From: Dichomitus squalens LYAD-421 SS1
Taxonomy: Eukaryota; Basidiomycota; Agaricomycetes; Polyporales; Polyporaceae
Direction: 5' to 3'
Assembly (NCBI RefSeq): GCF_000275845.1
Contig: NW_006766889.1
Span: 795,643 to 859,642, forward strand
Length of the DNA: 64,000 bases
A program made the translations under genes and the position numbers. The notes under the pieces are model-generated. The model was not told the origin of the DNA. It saw nothing but the letters and a program-made list of their open reading frames with translations, and did not search any database. Below, piece after piece: positions 45,301-60,175 of the stretch (its first letter is position 1; every line of letters begins with the position of its first letter).

Positions 45301-48300
45301 TTAGTGTGAGCTATGTGCAGCATTTGGATTCATGAACCGCGCGAAGCTGGGTGAGTCGTATTCAAACAGATCCGACTCGGTATCGGTGTCCGAGTCCTCT
45401 GAATCCTCGTACGTGGGAGACAGGCCCCCAACGTTGAAGACGTCCACAAATGGTGTCTGCGGGACGGAGTCCACCGCGTCAGTGGACTTAGCCAGGATCG
45501 CCGCCACACGCGCCTCTAGTTGTCGATGCGGGACGGAGCCGGCACCCGGCACCTCTTGGAAGTAGCTGCTGAGTTCGTGCAGGTCTTGGACCATATCGCC
45601 GAGGTCATCCTCCAGCGGATTGTGTAGCATGGCGAGCTCCTCATCGGGCTGGAAGTCGATTCGCGAAGGCCGCAGATTGCCCTTCCCCAGGTCGAAGACG
45701 GCGACGACGTTTGCACGGCAGGTGCCGCGCAGCTCGCTCGTGTGCGGAACGCACCAGCCTGACTCCTGCGGTATGCCGAAAATCTCTGCAACAGACTCGA
45801 CCTCCTTGGCGTTCGCACGTAGGTGATGATGTAGCGACATGCGCAACACATGCTTAGCAGCGGGACCACCGGAGATCTGCATGGGCTCATCCAGGACGTC
45901 TAGGGCTTGGGAGGAAAGATCTGTCTCTAGGAGGCGAAGGAGAGGCATGAGCAACTCCGACCCTAAACGATCCACCTGGTTCTTCGTCTCGCGCTGTTGG
46001 AAGAGCACCTTCAGAATCTGCATGGTGTGGATCTGGAGCCAGCGTTGCTTATTCAAGACCAGCCCCATCAGGAGTGTGATGACCTCCGTCCAGTGATCGA
46101 TACCGTAATGCTCCCGTAGACTCGCCACGGATTGGCGTAAGAAGTCGTCTTTCGTGCGGAAGCGTCCTTTCGCGAAGGAAACCATGATGCGCTCAATGCT
46201 TGGTCGCTCCTCCTGTTCGGCCAAACGACTGATGTTGAGGGCGAACTCCGACAACGACTCGTCCTTGATGTCCTCAGACATGGCATGAAGACACCACGGC
46301 AAGGAAAGGGTGTACAGGTCCCGGACGCGGCCTTCTGACTGATCAATTAACCTAGAGTCCTCGATCGTCGTCAAGCGCTGCAGGATTTTGAGCGTCAGCT
46401 CAGAGGTAACGGAGGAACGCATGCCCCTGAGCAGGCTGGCCTGCATCGTCATCGGGCCGTTCCAGTTAACGGGCATATATTGGAGCAGAAGCTCCGCGGT
46501 GAGCGAATCGTTCAGGTCCATGCGCGTCAGCACCGTGTCGAGTAGACGTAAAGAGTGGAGGAACTCGGCTTCCACGGTAGTCGATAAGCAGGCCACAGCG
46601 CACCAATAGAGCTGAGGAAATTGATTTGGCTCGAGGTCACCAGATGACGCCAGCGCGGATAGGGTGGAGATGATCTCGACGTTGAAGCTTTGGATGGCGT
46701 GATCTTCGTCTGCAACGGTGTTCGCAAGACGACCCAGCAACATACTTATATGCGTCGGCCCGATGCGAGGCATCAGCGCTCGGTAGAGCTGCAGTGAGCG
46801 AAACGCGACGGGCCGTATTGAGCACGCCGTTCCCCACGTCAGCGCGAGGGTGCCCCATTGCTCCGAAAGCCGAGGGTGCAGCGGCTCGACAAGCGTGAGC
46901 ACAGCATTCCCTAGCCATCTCAGCTTCGGCTCCGCTTCGTCCGCGTTGTCGTCCTCCTTCCATAATCTAGTCTCGACCTCCTTCTCCAAGTCTTTGATCA
47001 TGGCTTTGAGCTCCGGTCGTGACCGGAGCAGCGACCGATCGGAGAGCTCGTCGTATCCGGTAAGGCATGAGCGGAGAAGCTGGAAGAGCATGTGGCGGCA
47101 CCGAAGCTGAACAGCCGGCTGACGGTGATCGAGGTGCATGAACAACGCGTGAAATAGCACGGGGAGTTGGTCCTGGAACTCCCAATAACGCTCTAGGGCC
47201 GTTTCGGAGAGGAACAAGAGGGCGAACTGAGCGACACCAAGGGATAGTCGCGGTTTCTCGGAGAACAGCATGTCGAGGTCGGACCATAGCTCCAGGTCTT
47301 CGTCAGAGGGAGGGGCAAGCTTATGCTCGATACTTGGGAGCATACGCGCGGGCTCCACGACACTGCATAGCTCCTCGACTATCTGTCTGCCGATGGCACT
47401 TTGAGCGAGACATGCTACGATCTTCGCAGCACAACTGAGGAATATCGTGCTGCCGACCTTGTGCGATTGCTCAAGGAGGAAGCGAATGATCGCCTGGCCG
47501 TTCGACTGGTTGGGAGCATCAACGAGCCGCATCCAGAGGACAAGGACTTGTTCCGAGTATATCTCCGAATAACGTAGGGTAAGCGCCATCAGATGGTAGA
47601 TGGTGATGCGACCGTCCCTCGAGAGCTCCGTCTTGTCATCGCTCATGAGATCGATGTTCGGAACCCAGTGCTCGAGGCTCTGCAAGAGCAGCAAGACTCC
47701 ACGCTCAGGGCGATTGTCAAAGACACTCGGAATCCAGATTGCTAGCTGGGTAAGAACCTTCACTGCTTGCTCCGGATGTTCGCCGGCCAGTACGTCCGAG
47801 ATGAGCCGTTGGGCGTAAAGATAGGTGCTAGGAGCTGCACTCCCGACAGCAGCATCATACTGGGAGAGAGAGATGATGCCAGCAGATTGCTCGTGGACCA
47901 TCTCGAGGATATTGAAGGCTTGGCGGCGTATCTCCAGGAGTGGGTGACAAAGGTTCGACAAGCCGAGGCAGACGACTTGGGCGAAGCTGAAGGTAGTAGC
48001 CGCACCGCTGGAGATCGCATCGGCAACGACCTCGAAGAAACGTGCATTGCTGGTATCGAGCTCCCGACTTGTGACAAATGCTCTTCGGAGACACTCGTCA
48101 AGGAAAGTGGGGCTGCATCGATGGTGAGATAACAGCGCACGTAACGCTTTCCTGAACTCATGGTCAGGACAGATTGACAAATGTCCAAAGTATTACTCAC
48201 TTGGCCGCCTTCTGATTCGGTTCATGGAAGGAAGCGAGTATCGCCGTCAGTCGGTCGAGGGTTGGGCCGGCTTGCAGTGGCTTCACGAAGTCAAGCACTT

Positions 48301-51300
48301 GGCGATCCGTAGGAGAACCTGTATCCACGTCAGGTGGAAAGAAGGCCTTTTGCTGTGCATCTGGCAGGTCAGAAGTCGTGCCAATCGGTGCTGTATAGAC
48401 CACTCACGCAGACCGCAGCCATTGCGCCGATAGCAGCATGCGAGAGCAACCGGGTCTCCGTCTGGAATTTCTGGATGACATCTGCTTGATCGGCAGCAGT
48501 AGTGTACGACTTCGCTGCCATGGTCTGCATGTACACTAGACGTTTCTTGACATCGTCGGACTGCTTGCCTAGCTGACACCACTCCTCGCACATGGTATAA
48601 AGCGCCAAGTAGAGGTTCGGAGGGATGAATCGGTCGGAATCCTTGAGCGTCGCCAGCGCATCGAACACACGCTCAATGGTGCCGCAGAAATATCGCCGCA
48701 AACGCTGCATGAACCACCGATCCCGGTGTTCCGCAGAGACGAGGAATCCATGAGTCTTCCGGACGTACTGTAGGACGTACGTTAGCGCCGCTTGCTTCCC
48801 AGATGACCTCTGTTCTTGGAGGTAATGCGCGGTTAGGTAGTATATGCGAGCAATCGCGGCTAGGAAGCGCTCCTGTCTGCGTAACTTCCCGATCATAGGC
48901 GCAGCTGTGGCACCCTTCAGTCGCGGGTCATCGTAGTGTTGTCTTGTGTGTAGTTTATGCAGATCCTCAAGCAGATGAGAGTAGGCATTGGCAGGAAACG
49001 AGCTGATACACGACACGGCCGTGTCGCGGACAACCGGGAAGTCAGTATCGAGGAATTTGCTAAGGGCCCAGAAGAGGTCGTGAGTCGTCTGCATCTGCTC
49101 CGGTCCCAGCTCGGAATCCGATCGAGCGCGAGAGTGGTCCCGCATACCGCCCATCGGAGGTCGCGAGTCGGACACTGACGCTGTCGCGCAGATGATCTTG
49201 ACCCAGATCCACCACTGGTAGACAAAGTCCTTGTGCTGAGGTACCAAAAGCTGCCCTTCCCCAGACGAACCCGTACGCTGTGGAGCATTGCTAGGAACCC
49301 TGGACGACACGCCTGAGAGCTGCTGCATGAGATGCGTCCCACGAGCAGCTGCCGCCACTAGCTTCTCCCGCAGGCCAATCACAACCGAAGGGGCGGAGTC
49401 CAAACAGCGTCGTATGAAAATAGGGTAGACGTCCCTCCACAATGCCCGATCCAGCACATGTTCGCTTTCAGCTAGGCGAAGGAGCTTGTTCGAAGAGGAC
49501 GACCTCCTCCAGTGCTTTAAGCGTTCAAGCTCTTCAGCCTCCAGGATTTCGTCCAAGCCGCGAAACAGGGCATCGGCGGCGTCTTCTTCGAAGAGCGCTT
49601 GCACGGTGGCGAACAATTCGCTGGGGGGGATTGAAGTAGGCGTTGAGGGTTCCGGGTGCATGTGGACCATTAGGAGCTTGAGCAAGCGCAGGGTCTTGAT
49701 ACCAGTCGTGAACGCATTCTGCTTCACATGAGCTAACAGGAAAAGAGCTCCAAGCTCAATCTCTTCTGCCCGCGCGACCACGATTTCTGCCTCCTCAACT
49801 GTCCAGGTGTGGAATGCCCTCCGTCTCATTTCGTTGATCCACTGCTCAACGAAACTATACCAGAGATCTAGGAGGCGAGTGCATTCAACTGGTAGCCTGA
49901 AGCCATAGCTCTCCTGCGTAATGGCAGCCGGTGCGAAGAGGAAGGTCGAGAAGCGCGCGAGGAGGACGGACGCGTGCGCCGGCTCTGCCATGAAGCGCTG
50001 CAAGGCAAGCCTGGCCGCCTCACCGACGGCGGGTTCAATGTGGATGACACTGCGAATGAGCATGTTGAAGACTTCTTCCATGGACAGGGAGGCGTGTAGA
50101 CATCGAGGCCAGGATTGGAAGATGACCTGGAGAACGTGGATGTGGGAAGCGTACTGGTCCGAGTATGCTATGGAGCCCTCAGGATGATTACGGACAACAT
50201 GGTTATGTACATCCTCGTAATTGGGACCGAGGCGAGACGTCGTCCACTGATCGTCCAAGACCGACCACCTACCAACGACTTGGTAGCAGCCGAGGGCAAT
50301 AAGGTTCAAGCAAGTGGTAGCTCGGTCCAAAAAATCCGACCAACTAGCCTTCGACGCAATCGACGCAGGGAGGGGTGTAGAAGAGGAAGGGTAGTCATCG
50401 GGGGATGGTATGCTGGAGAAATCGGCGCTCGACGGCCAAGCAGGTAGGGGTTCTTCCCGTTCAATGAGGTTCAACGAGAGCAGGATGGCTTGGGTCGCGA
50501 TGGTAATCCTCTCTGGAGCCAGGGTGTGCGAAGCCTGGCCCGTCTGCGAATTCATGAAGCGCTCCTGCAGAAGGTCGAGACAAAGCTCGCTGCCGACGTC
50601 GAAGTGGCGGGAAAGAACGAAATGGACGATGCAAATGAATGGCTGGAGATGTTCGTCATGGGGAGTTACCGCGACTCGGTTGGGTGGGAAGACATGTTTG
50701 AGAATGGTGTCGAGCTTCGCTGAGGCTGTAGATATAGGTTCGTGACAACGGTACAGGTACGTCCATAGCAGCCTTAGCATGCCATTCAAGACGGGGACTC
50801 GGAAGATCTTCTCCTACAGCATGACCATGAGACAGCATCTTGGAAGGAACCAACCTGTATGACTTGCCTTTAGTTTGCCAAGACCAGCTTCGAAGCAAGT
50901 ATACCAGTTACGGAGGAAGAACTCGTGTGGTGCGACGCACAGGGCAGTCACAGCCAGAGGATAGGCTACGTGCCAATAGCGGGGTTTTGCCATCATATCC
51001 TTAGCCTTCGGATAGATCACCTCCATTGCCTTGGCCCATTCGGGATGATTGACCTCCGCTTGCGCCGTCTATATATCCTAATCAGCGGCTGGCAGAGTAA
51101 CAAGATAGCTGCAGCAGCACCTTGCCAATTGGATGCAAGATCTGGACCAAAGTCTCAGCGAATATCGTCTTGAGACGGTTTCCATGAGCGTTCTCGAACG
51201 ACTTAGACAGTGACGCTAGGAACTCTGCGCCCTCCTCGAAGCGCTCCGGCGGCCACACCTACTACGCGTCAATTGTCCACTCAGAACACTCAAGTTCGAT

Positions 51301-52934
51301 GAGCTAACCTTGATGTTGATATTTCTCAACCCTTTGACAATGTTCTCATATTTCAAGTCGGCATCCTTAGAGACCTGTCCCGCCGCAACGGGAGCGAGCT
51401 CGGTCAAAAAGCGATCCGTGACACTCTCAAAGCTGCGAGGAATGACTCAGAACTCAAAGCGCGGAATACCGGTAGCGCGACTTACCGAATGTCAGAGAGC
51501 TGCCCAAGAAGCGCGGCATGCAACTCGGCAATACATCGATGATTCGAAGACTGCATCGACAGCTTCATGCCATACCTTTTGAATTGATCGAACGTCAGCT
51601 CCTCCAAGTTGTGCCCCACCTGCTCCGGGAGGCTGTCCTTCGCAATAGACCGGGTCACCGCAATGAGCGCACGACACATGATGTACATGGCCGCGAGCCA
51701 CTTCCGTTCGTTCAGCATCTGAGTCACGTCTGGCATGCGAATAGCGCGGGAGGCGGATGGCGACTGCGAGTGGTGGTGACGAATCAAATCGGGGTCAGCT
51801 GGCTCATTTTGGCTCTTCCGCCAGCGCATGATGGAGTCCACGACCGGCTTTGCATGACGTTGCGCGACCTTGCCCAGAGAAGAGAGGATGTCATCGAATT
51901 TCTCATCCACGCCTGGACCCATGTAGTCTTCAAGGTGAACATCGCGGTCCTAAGCCACTGTATCAGTGAAGCGCGGGCAACGAAACCATAATACGATCAC
52001 TTACCACCGGTAATCGCAAAATTTCATCAATGTGCGTTTCCGCAGAAGCAGCGAAGCGAATAAAAATAGCGTGAAGCGCATAATCCGAAGGAGTCCGGGG
52101 GTCGAGGACGACTTTATCCTCAGCATCCGAGAAGGAACTTCCATCGTCTATGTGGCCCCCGAACGCGTTCGGCATAGGCGGTACCGGTGGCGGGGAGGAC
52201 GAGAAAGGGTAGGAGAAGCCCACATCGCTCCCGCCATCCGAAGCATGGAATAACGAGCCTGAATGCGAGTGCTGGGACCGCGCATACTGGTGATCCTTCT
52301 GCTTCGGTGTTCGCGCCCTCCCTTCCCCGCTTCCAGGTGTGGCCGGTCGCCCGAAGTGAGGCGGGCTCGCGTTCATCGTCTGCGCCCTCTGTGGTACGGG
52401 AGGGTTCTGCGCAAGGGAGGAAGTCGACCGATTGAACGGGTTCTTCAGCACAGGGTACGCCTGATGATCCAGAGGCGGCAACGGGGGCGGCTCGCTGAAC
52501 TTCGCGCTCTTGAACGCGTTGCGGAGGGAAGCGAAGGACGTCTTTTTCGTGAACGGCGAGCTGCTCGTGGTAGCAACAGAGGACTGGGTCGAGTGCGTGA
52601 ACGGGGCCTTCGCCTTCTTCGTCGTATATTGGATAGACTGCCCAGAGTCTTGCGACGCTACAGAGTCCCCTCGCGAGTGGAAGTACGAGCCTCCCAGCCT
52701 CTCCGTTGTCGCCTGAGGCGTCATGATCGTCGGAGACTCGAGGCCGGAGCTGGAGCTACCCCATAGACTTGCCTGCTGGGCACGTCCAAACAGGGGAGTA
52801 GATTGGAACGTGTCATCATCGTCGTGAAAGTCTGCGAGGGGTAGTATAGCCGTCCGTTATAGCCAGGTAACATGGGCCCAGGAGGGCAACGTCGACATAC
52901 CTGGAATTGTAATCTGCATCCCGTCCGAACCCAT
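45301..52934 (-). CDS. TAO3: TAO3/PAG1/Furry cell-morphogenesis scaffold
   Basis: Giant HEAT/Armadillo-like scaffold of the RAM/NDR-kinase network, controlling polarised growth and septation. Start at 52934 in a short first exon (MGSDGMQITIPD). Exon 2 starts at 52831 and encodes a Ser/Pro-rich disordered region with YPVLKNPFNRS. Later exons follow, including 50814-48408, 48352-48201 and 48151-45301. Conserved blocks include ALHAIFIRFAASAE, LNERKWLAAMYIMCRALIAV, KPRYWHVAYPLAVTALCVAP, VPVLNGMLRLLWTYLYRC, HWVPNIDLMSDDK, and GMRSSVTSELTLKILQRL in the C-terminal part. Total length about 2,350 residues, close to yeast Tao3. One intron (50867-50815) uses a GC donor with perfect AAG/GCAAGT context. 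Frame closed at the junctions I traced; the gene looks intact. Confidence 0.93.
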
Positions 52935-53335
52935 CGTTGGCCACCTTTGCTCCTCGTTCGACCTTCGTTCCTTACTCAGCTTATGGCAGGGTACCAGAAA
53001 GGCGAGGGCAAGAAGTCCTTAGAGCGTTGGAACGCGGGTTCAACCAGGCCTGCAGGAGAGCGTACCTGTGCAACATTTCGCGAACCCGCACTGGGCTCGG
53101 CTGCAGTAAAGAGCTTAGGCGCCCATGACATACCGGCGTCCGCTCCTCCGCCACTTCCGATGAAGGAATGACAAGACCCAGATCAACGTTCTCAGCCAAT
53201 GTCCGACTAATGCGTCTCGAATTTAGGCACGTTTTGAATGGATTGAGATACAAGAAGCGTTGCTACGTATACAAAGCAATGGTACAGATGAAGCGAATGT
53301 TCGTACAAGAGCCGTCTATCCGAAACAGATGTTGT
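52935..53335. other. Spacer between TAO3 and DAHP synthase (tandem, minus)
   Basis: 400 bp holding the TAO3 promoter and the DAHP synthase 3' flank. No coding feature. Confidence 0.4.
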
Positions 53336-55165
<1,830 letters not shown>

Positions 55166-56980
55166 TTCCGAAGACACTAGAAGTGAGACGGGTAGAGTGC
55201 AAAGGACGGTGATGTGGGATGGCGTCGAGAGGGCGAGAGGGTGAACGTGGATGGACCGCGAGGGTGCGAACGTGCAGAATTTGCAAGATGGCGAGGATGC
55301 TGCTTCAGCCTCTGTTGCATACAGGGTGTTTTATACATACTGGTGAGCGGTCTCCAAGATTCGAAAAGACGTGATGCACAGCACTAAACCGGGGCAATAC
55401 CGGAGTCGAAAAAAGGCGAGGAAGTGAGAATAATGTTGCACGATCAAGCCGGATTTTGACTCAGGACACCTCTGCACCGCTCAGGCGCCCGCAGATCCGA
55501 GATCGGGGTCGTCGGCGCTTCCAAGTTAACCTTGCTCTATGATGCGCGTTGCGACGATGAACCCTTCCTCCACTGAACTGCAGCTATTCTCAACCACATC
55601 CGGGGCCACCCCAGCATGTACGCTTGTCTAGCTACTCAAGACACTGGACGTGAACCGCGACATCACATGAGAACCGCCAAAGGCGTCGTGGCGTGAGACG
55701 AGCGGCGAGTGACCTCGGCCGCTACGCTCGTCCCTTCAACTCGACGCATGGTATACATATCTCGAACGTGCATTCCACTACTCCTTTTCGGTGAACCATA
55801 TCTCCACTCCAGCTGCAAACGTTACACCATTTACCTGCGCTCTGACAAAGCTCACCGGCGCGAACGCCACTTCGTCGACCTAAGCCCGCAATCGCGACTC
55901 AAAGCAAATCCCGCGGTTGGAGGCGCCACCAACGGTTCGATGATGATGTCTGCCATATGCCGCTCAGACCATCGTCATTCCCGAGCAAGCGGTACACACA
56001 CCGTCCACGCTTGCTGAACGCTGGATTTGTTTACAGCACCAGGTAATCTGGAGACGATCCTGGTCGTTGCGGGACGCTAGATTCGCCAATAAAGCGCTGT
56101 GGATCAGAGCATGAAGAGTATTTCTGGGTATGTGTGCGCCCTTCAGGCACCGCACTACGTCCACCGGAAACGCAGGGACATCGAACGTTGGGGCCTCTTG
56201 GCGTTCTTCGGTGGTATTCGGTAAGCTTAGGCAAGAGTCGCTGACGCTTCCAGGCGAGAAGTGGTCTGATTTTCAGTTCACGACCGATGGAGAGGGGCCT
56301 GGCGACTCAGTGGGGAGCACGTTAGCAGATAGCCTGAACTGTGATGGACAAGAGGTGGAGATATCGCCATCTGCTGTTGCGTTACAATTACAACATCACT
56401 GTGAGGTGTCATTAGCAAGAGATATTCACGATGCTCCTTAGTTTGCCTGAGGTGGTAGCATTGAATCTAAGGTGACTTTGAGCCTCTTTGCACGCGGCCA
56501 TATATGCTTGCGGAATCATGGCATGGCAGGTAGTGGCGACGTCGGCATGAACCAAACCGCTGGTTACCAGTCCCTCAGGAAGACTGCATCACAGCAGACA
56601 CAGGTGTTAGCACATGTGGACGGACTCTGATGTATATGCCATTCTCTGCGCTCTCCCGCGGGATGCTCACGGCTAGAGCCCCTCGACTTCAAGCTGAACG
56701 TTCTCAGGAGCCCTAAGCAAAAGCATGCAAGGCAGGCATTACATCAGTACATATCACGATGAAGCAGCCAAGAAGCAGCGTTTCATGAGGGTTAGGGAGC
56801 TCTCGAAGCGTTTGGGGAGGAACGCGATCGCGTCTGCGTTGCCCACGCGAGCGCCACGCTATGTGGGCGCTTGACATTCTCTGTCCCTGAGACGCCCGCG
56901 ACCGCGGTGCTGTCATTTGCAAGTCGCCGTTCCCAATTCTCTTTCTTATTCCTCCCTGCATCCCCCACGCCCCATTCACC
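55166..56980. other. Divergent intergenic region, DAHP synthase and TIM9
   Basis: 1.8 kb between two divergently transcribed genes. Apart from the TGACTCA site, nothing was recognised. A 103-codon frame at 56130-56441 has no domain. Confidence 0.4.
55457..55463. promoter_or_regulatory. Gcn4/CPC1-type site (TGACTCA) upstream of DAHP synthase
   Basis: A perfect palindromic TGACTCA about 290 bp upstream of the DAHP synthase ATG. This is the binding site of the general amino-acid control bZIP factor, known to control DAHP synthase genes in fungi. Function here is inferred from sequence and position. Confidence 0.5.
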
Positions 56981-57554
56981 ATGGACTTCTCCGCGATGAA
57001 CTCGGCCGAGCAGGCCCACATGACTCGGGTCATTGAGCGGAAGCAGGTGTGTAGGACGTCTTCTTTCGCCGCGCGCGTGCCACCACCACTGACGCGTTTT
57101 CCGCCTCGCCAGATGCAGGACTTCATGCGGATGTACTCGAACCTCGTAGAGCGCTGCTTCAACTCGTGCTGCAACGACTTCACCAGCAAGGCGCTGTCAT
57201 CAAAAGAGGTACGTCGCCTCGCCCCTCCTTTCCCTTCACTGGTCCTATCACCGCCGGCCTGCTATGTACCCCTTCGATCCAACCCACAATCCCAATCATT
57301 GTTCCGGTTTCCTGTCCGGCTCGGTGGATTGCGATGTTAACGGCGTGCTGTGCGGCCTCTTCTCTCCCCAGGAACAATGCGTCCTCAACTGCACGGACAA
57401 GTTTCTCAAGCACTCCGAACGGGTGGGAGCGAGGTTTGCAGAGCATAACGCTGGTACGTGGCTATCCAACGAAGCTGCGTGAAGGCCTCGCTAAATGACC
57501 TTTCCTTCTTTCACGCCCTTCGCAGAAATGATGAACGCCTCGGGCAGCAAGTAA
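56981..57554 (+). CDS. TIM9: TIM9, small Tim chaperone of the mitochondrial intermembrane space
   Basis: Four exons (56981-57046, 57113-57208, 57372-57453, 57526-57554) sum to exactly 90 residues. The protein starts [20 protein letters not shown], then [19 protein letters not shown], and later [20 protein letters not shown], carrying the twin Cx3C motifs of the small Tims. It ends MMNASGSK. Tim9 with Tim10 escorts hydrophobic carriers to the TIM22 complex. An extra Cys follows directly after the first twin motif (NSCCND). The match to the family is very close over its whole length. Confidence 0.97.
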
Positions 57555-58003
57555 CGCACCGCCAGTGCTTTCTTCTGACTGTCGATGTCCTTTTGTATCG
57601 TATAACTTCACTGCTCCCGCACATCTAATCATACACTATAATGGTTACATCTCCCTTCCACCATGCCAAGCACGTCTAGCCGGGCAGTTGCGCTGTCGAC
57701 TCAGTGATTGCGGTTGTACAAGCTTCGTGGCGCAGACTCGCGGCTTCCCCCTGTCTCCGACTGCCACGGAGGTTGCCCTTTCGAAGCTCAAGAAAACTAC
57801 ATGAGGCCGCGGATAAAGGGTAGCGTCAACATGTACTCGAACGTTCATCGCTGAATTACGATTAGGCGGTGTAAGATAGGTGGGTACAGAAGCACTTGGA
57901 CACCGGATTATCAAAAGACGAACCGCACACATATGGACATATGCGTGTCGAGGAAGCCGACTCTGAGAGAAGGATCCTGTATGTGTACATCACTCTTCCC
58001 GCT
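57555..58003. other. Convergent spacer, TIM9 and peroxiredoxin 3' flanks
   Basis: 450 bp between converging genes. No gene seen. Confidence 0.4.
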
Positions 58004-58926
58004 TCAGGCCTGGACAGCTTGCGCAGCCCGACCAAGCTCGCCACTGGACGGAGTCTCCGCGGGTGCGGCGCCGGCACCTTCCGTAGGTGCACTCGCCGCG
58101 GTGCCCTCGGTGTCGGCAGCGGGTGCAGCGGCATCAGCGGGTGCCTCAGCAGCCTTCTTCTCCTCTGCCTCGAGCTTGTCGAGCCATTTGGAGACGAACT
58201 TGACATGCGCAGAGTAGTTGAGGGTCGTGTCGAGGACATCCCTGCGCATATGGGAATATACGGGCCAATCATGAGCGTGCGCAGTCTCCGAGTGCACGGA
58301 GACTATCTGGAACCTCACCTCACGGTACCCTTGCTATCGATGAAGAACGTCACTCGTGCGGTCTCGGCGAGACCGAAGAGGCCCTTTCCAACGTGGTACG
58401 CCTTGCGCGCCTCGCCGTCCGGGTCGCTCAAGATCGGGTACTGCTGAGCAGCCGAAACGTGTGTTACCACGACCGGGAAACAATGGGGAAGACCGCAAGT
58501 GCACGCACGGTGAGCTTCTGCTTCTCCACGAACGTCTTCTGCTTGTCGACGGCGTCGGAGCTCACGCCGACGATTTCGACCTTCGTCCGCTTGAATAGGT
58601 CCTTCTCTGCGCGTGCCCGCCGCCGGTGTCGGCTTCTCGGCTAGAAAGCGAGGACGACGCATGCTGCTTACCTGCAAGCGCATCGCGGAACTGGCATGCC
58701 TCCTTGGTGCAGCCGTACGAGCCTGCGTGCATGCGCGAGTGAGTGTGAGCACAATCCACGGATCCGCCACCGCGAGCGGGCGGAGGGCAAGCCGCGCACC
58801 GGACTTGGGATAGAAGAACAGCGCCACAGGGACGCCCTTCGCGCCCGGCGTCAGCGTGTAGGTCTCTCCGTCCGCGGCGGGGAGAGAGATCGCGGGAGCG
58901 GGCTTTCCGACGAGAGGGTGCACCAT
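58004..58926 (-). CDS. DOT5: PrxQ/BCP-type peroxiredoxin (Dot5-like)
   Basis: Thiol peroxidase reducing hydroperoxides. Five exons give about 211 residues, start MVHPLVGKPAPAISLPAADG at 58926. The active site is restored at the first junction as KSGSYGCTKEACQFRDAL. This has the peroxidatic Cys and, five residues on, the resolving Cys typical of atypical two-Cys PrxQ enzymes. Then come KVEIVGVSSDAV, YPILSDPDGEARKAYHVGKG and ARVTFFIDSKG. The thioredoxin fold ends near KWLDKLEAEE, followed by about 45 residues rich in Ala, Pro and Glu that the bacterial enzymes lack. Yeast Dot5 is the nuclear member of this family; the location here is not shown by the sequence. Confidence 0.92.
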
Positions 58927-59030
58927 CGTTGTTCAGCGCCGGGCTCGCAGTCGTCAGCGTCGTCAAGGGGGTCGTCGCAGGTGGGGAGGGAAGAGAGTCT
59001 CAGGGGTGAGGCCCGCGAACTCTGATCGTG

Positions 59031-59037
59031 TTATATA
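59031..59037 (-). promoter_or_regulatory. TATA box of the peroxiredoxin gene
   Basis: On the minus strand the bases read TATATAA, about 105 bp upstream of the peroxiredoxin ATG at 58926. A good core-promoter match in the expected place. Confidence 0.45.
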
Positions 59038-59760
59038 CCCCTCGGCTAGCACCCGAAACCATGTCCATCCGGGCGGCGACGAGGTGCTTCTGGCCAGGGC
59101 GTGTGGTGTCAGTGCAGAGTGCGCGCGGCGTGCGCCGTGCGACGACAGGAAGACTTCTGGCACCTTCGACGGGCCTGGACGCAGCTGCGAAGCCCCAGGC
59201 GTGGGTCGCGCGCGGGTATAGGGCTCGTGTCGCTACGAACAGAGGGCGGGTGTTTGCGACCTCAGGCCGACATACGGGCTCTGCCGACGTGTATGGACTG
59301 GAACGAGGAGCACGTCGGCGATCTACACTCAAATGCAACGTGAGGCATTTATGCACTCTTTGTTGGGACAGGTTCGTCAGACGCCCTGTGATCGAGAAAA
59401 GCGTGAGCTCGAACGCCGAAGACGGTTAGACCGCGCGGACGTTGATTGAGATATAGGTCATCAGGTCGGTACGATCAGGTGCGGGGTTATGTGGGGTAGG
59501 ACTTGATATGCAAGGCATTTCAAGACGGCAGCTTGCTCCGTCCAGGAGGACTTTGACCATGGTTCGGCCTGCAGCTCGGTCCTGGGAGGATAGTAGAATA
59601 TAGCGCTCATGTACGTGATGTTGTTCACCACCCCGACAGGCAGGACGATATCCGTGGCGTCCAGCGCGACATGCAATGGCACGAGGTTACTGAGGTGCCT
59701 TCGGGAACCTCTCCTGCTTCGCGACGACAATGCTCGTCGCAGCAGCTTCTTGATGAGCTG

Positions 59761-59774
59761 GTGTGTGTGTGTGT
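59761..59774 (+). repeat. (GT)7 microsatellite
   Basis: Fourteen bases of perfect GT repeat. Confidence 0.8.
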
Positions 59775-60175
59775 AGATACATTGCAGGAGGCGAAAGAGG
59801 GCGGTGAGGATGGAAAACCTGCAACTTGAACCGGTTCCGACGCTTGGTCGGAAAGCGTGACCCGTGCATTGCGCCGGGCCGATAGGGGAGTGGCGCTGGC
59901 GGCCAGGGACGAAGTGCACGCGCCGAATTGGGGGCTGGTAAGTACGCAGCGGTCATGGAGTTGTTCTCAGCACCAAGGCATCTGATCCTCTCTGTATCGT
60001 GCCCGGCTTTCAGAATGCCGGAATAGCTTCCAGTACCCGACTCGACCACGACACCCCGCACACTCGGTTTCTACAAAGACCCCGCATCATCACTCGACTA
60101 CCGAACCCGCCGCCCCTCGCTTCCCCTCCCCCCCAGCGTTCCGTCTGCCATCTGAGACAACCCGTAGCTTTCGGA

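Larger units (their letters stand above)
58927..60175. other. Divergent intergenic region with weak ORFs
   Basis: Between the peroxiredoxin and the acyl-CoA ligase. A plus frame at 59061-59429 starts MSIRAATRCFWPGRVVSVQS, Arg-rich like a mitochondrial presequence, but has no domain. A minus frame at 59461-59919 contains DATDIVLPVGVVNNITYMSA, protein-like but unassigned. A (GT)7 microsatellite lies at 59761-59774. No gene could be confirmed. Confidence 0.35.
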
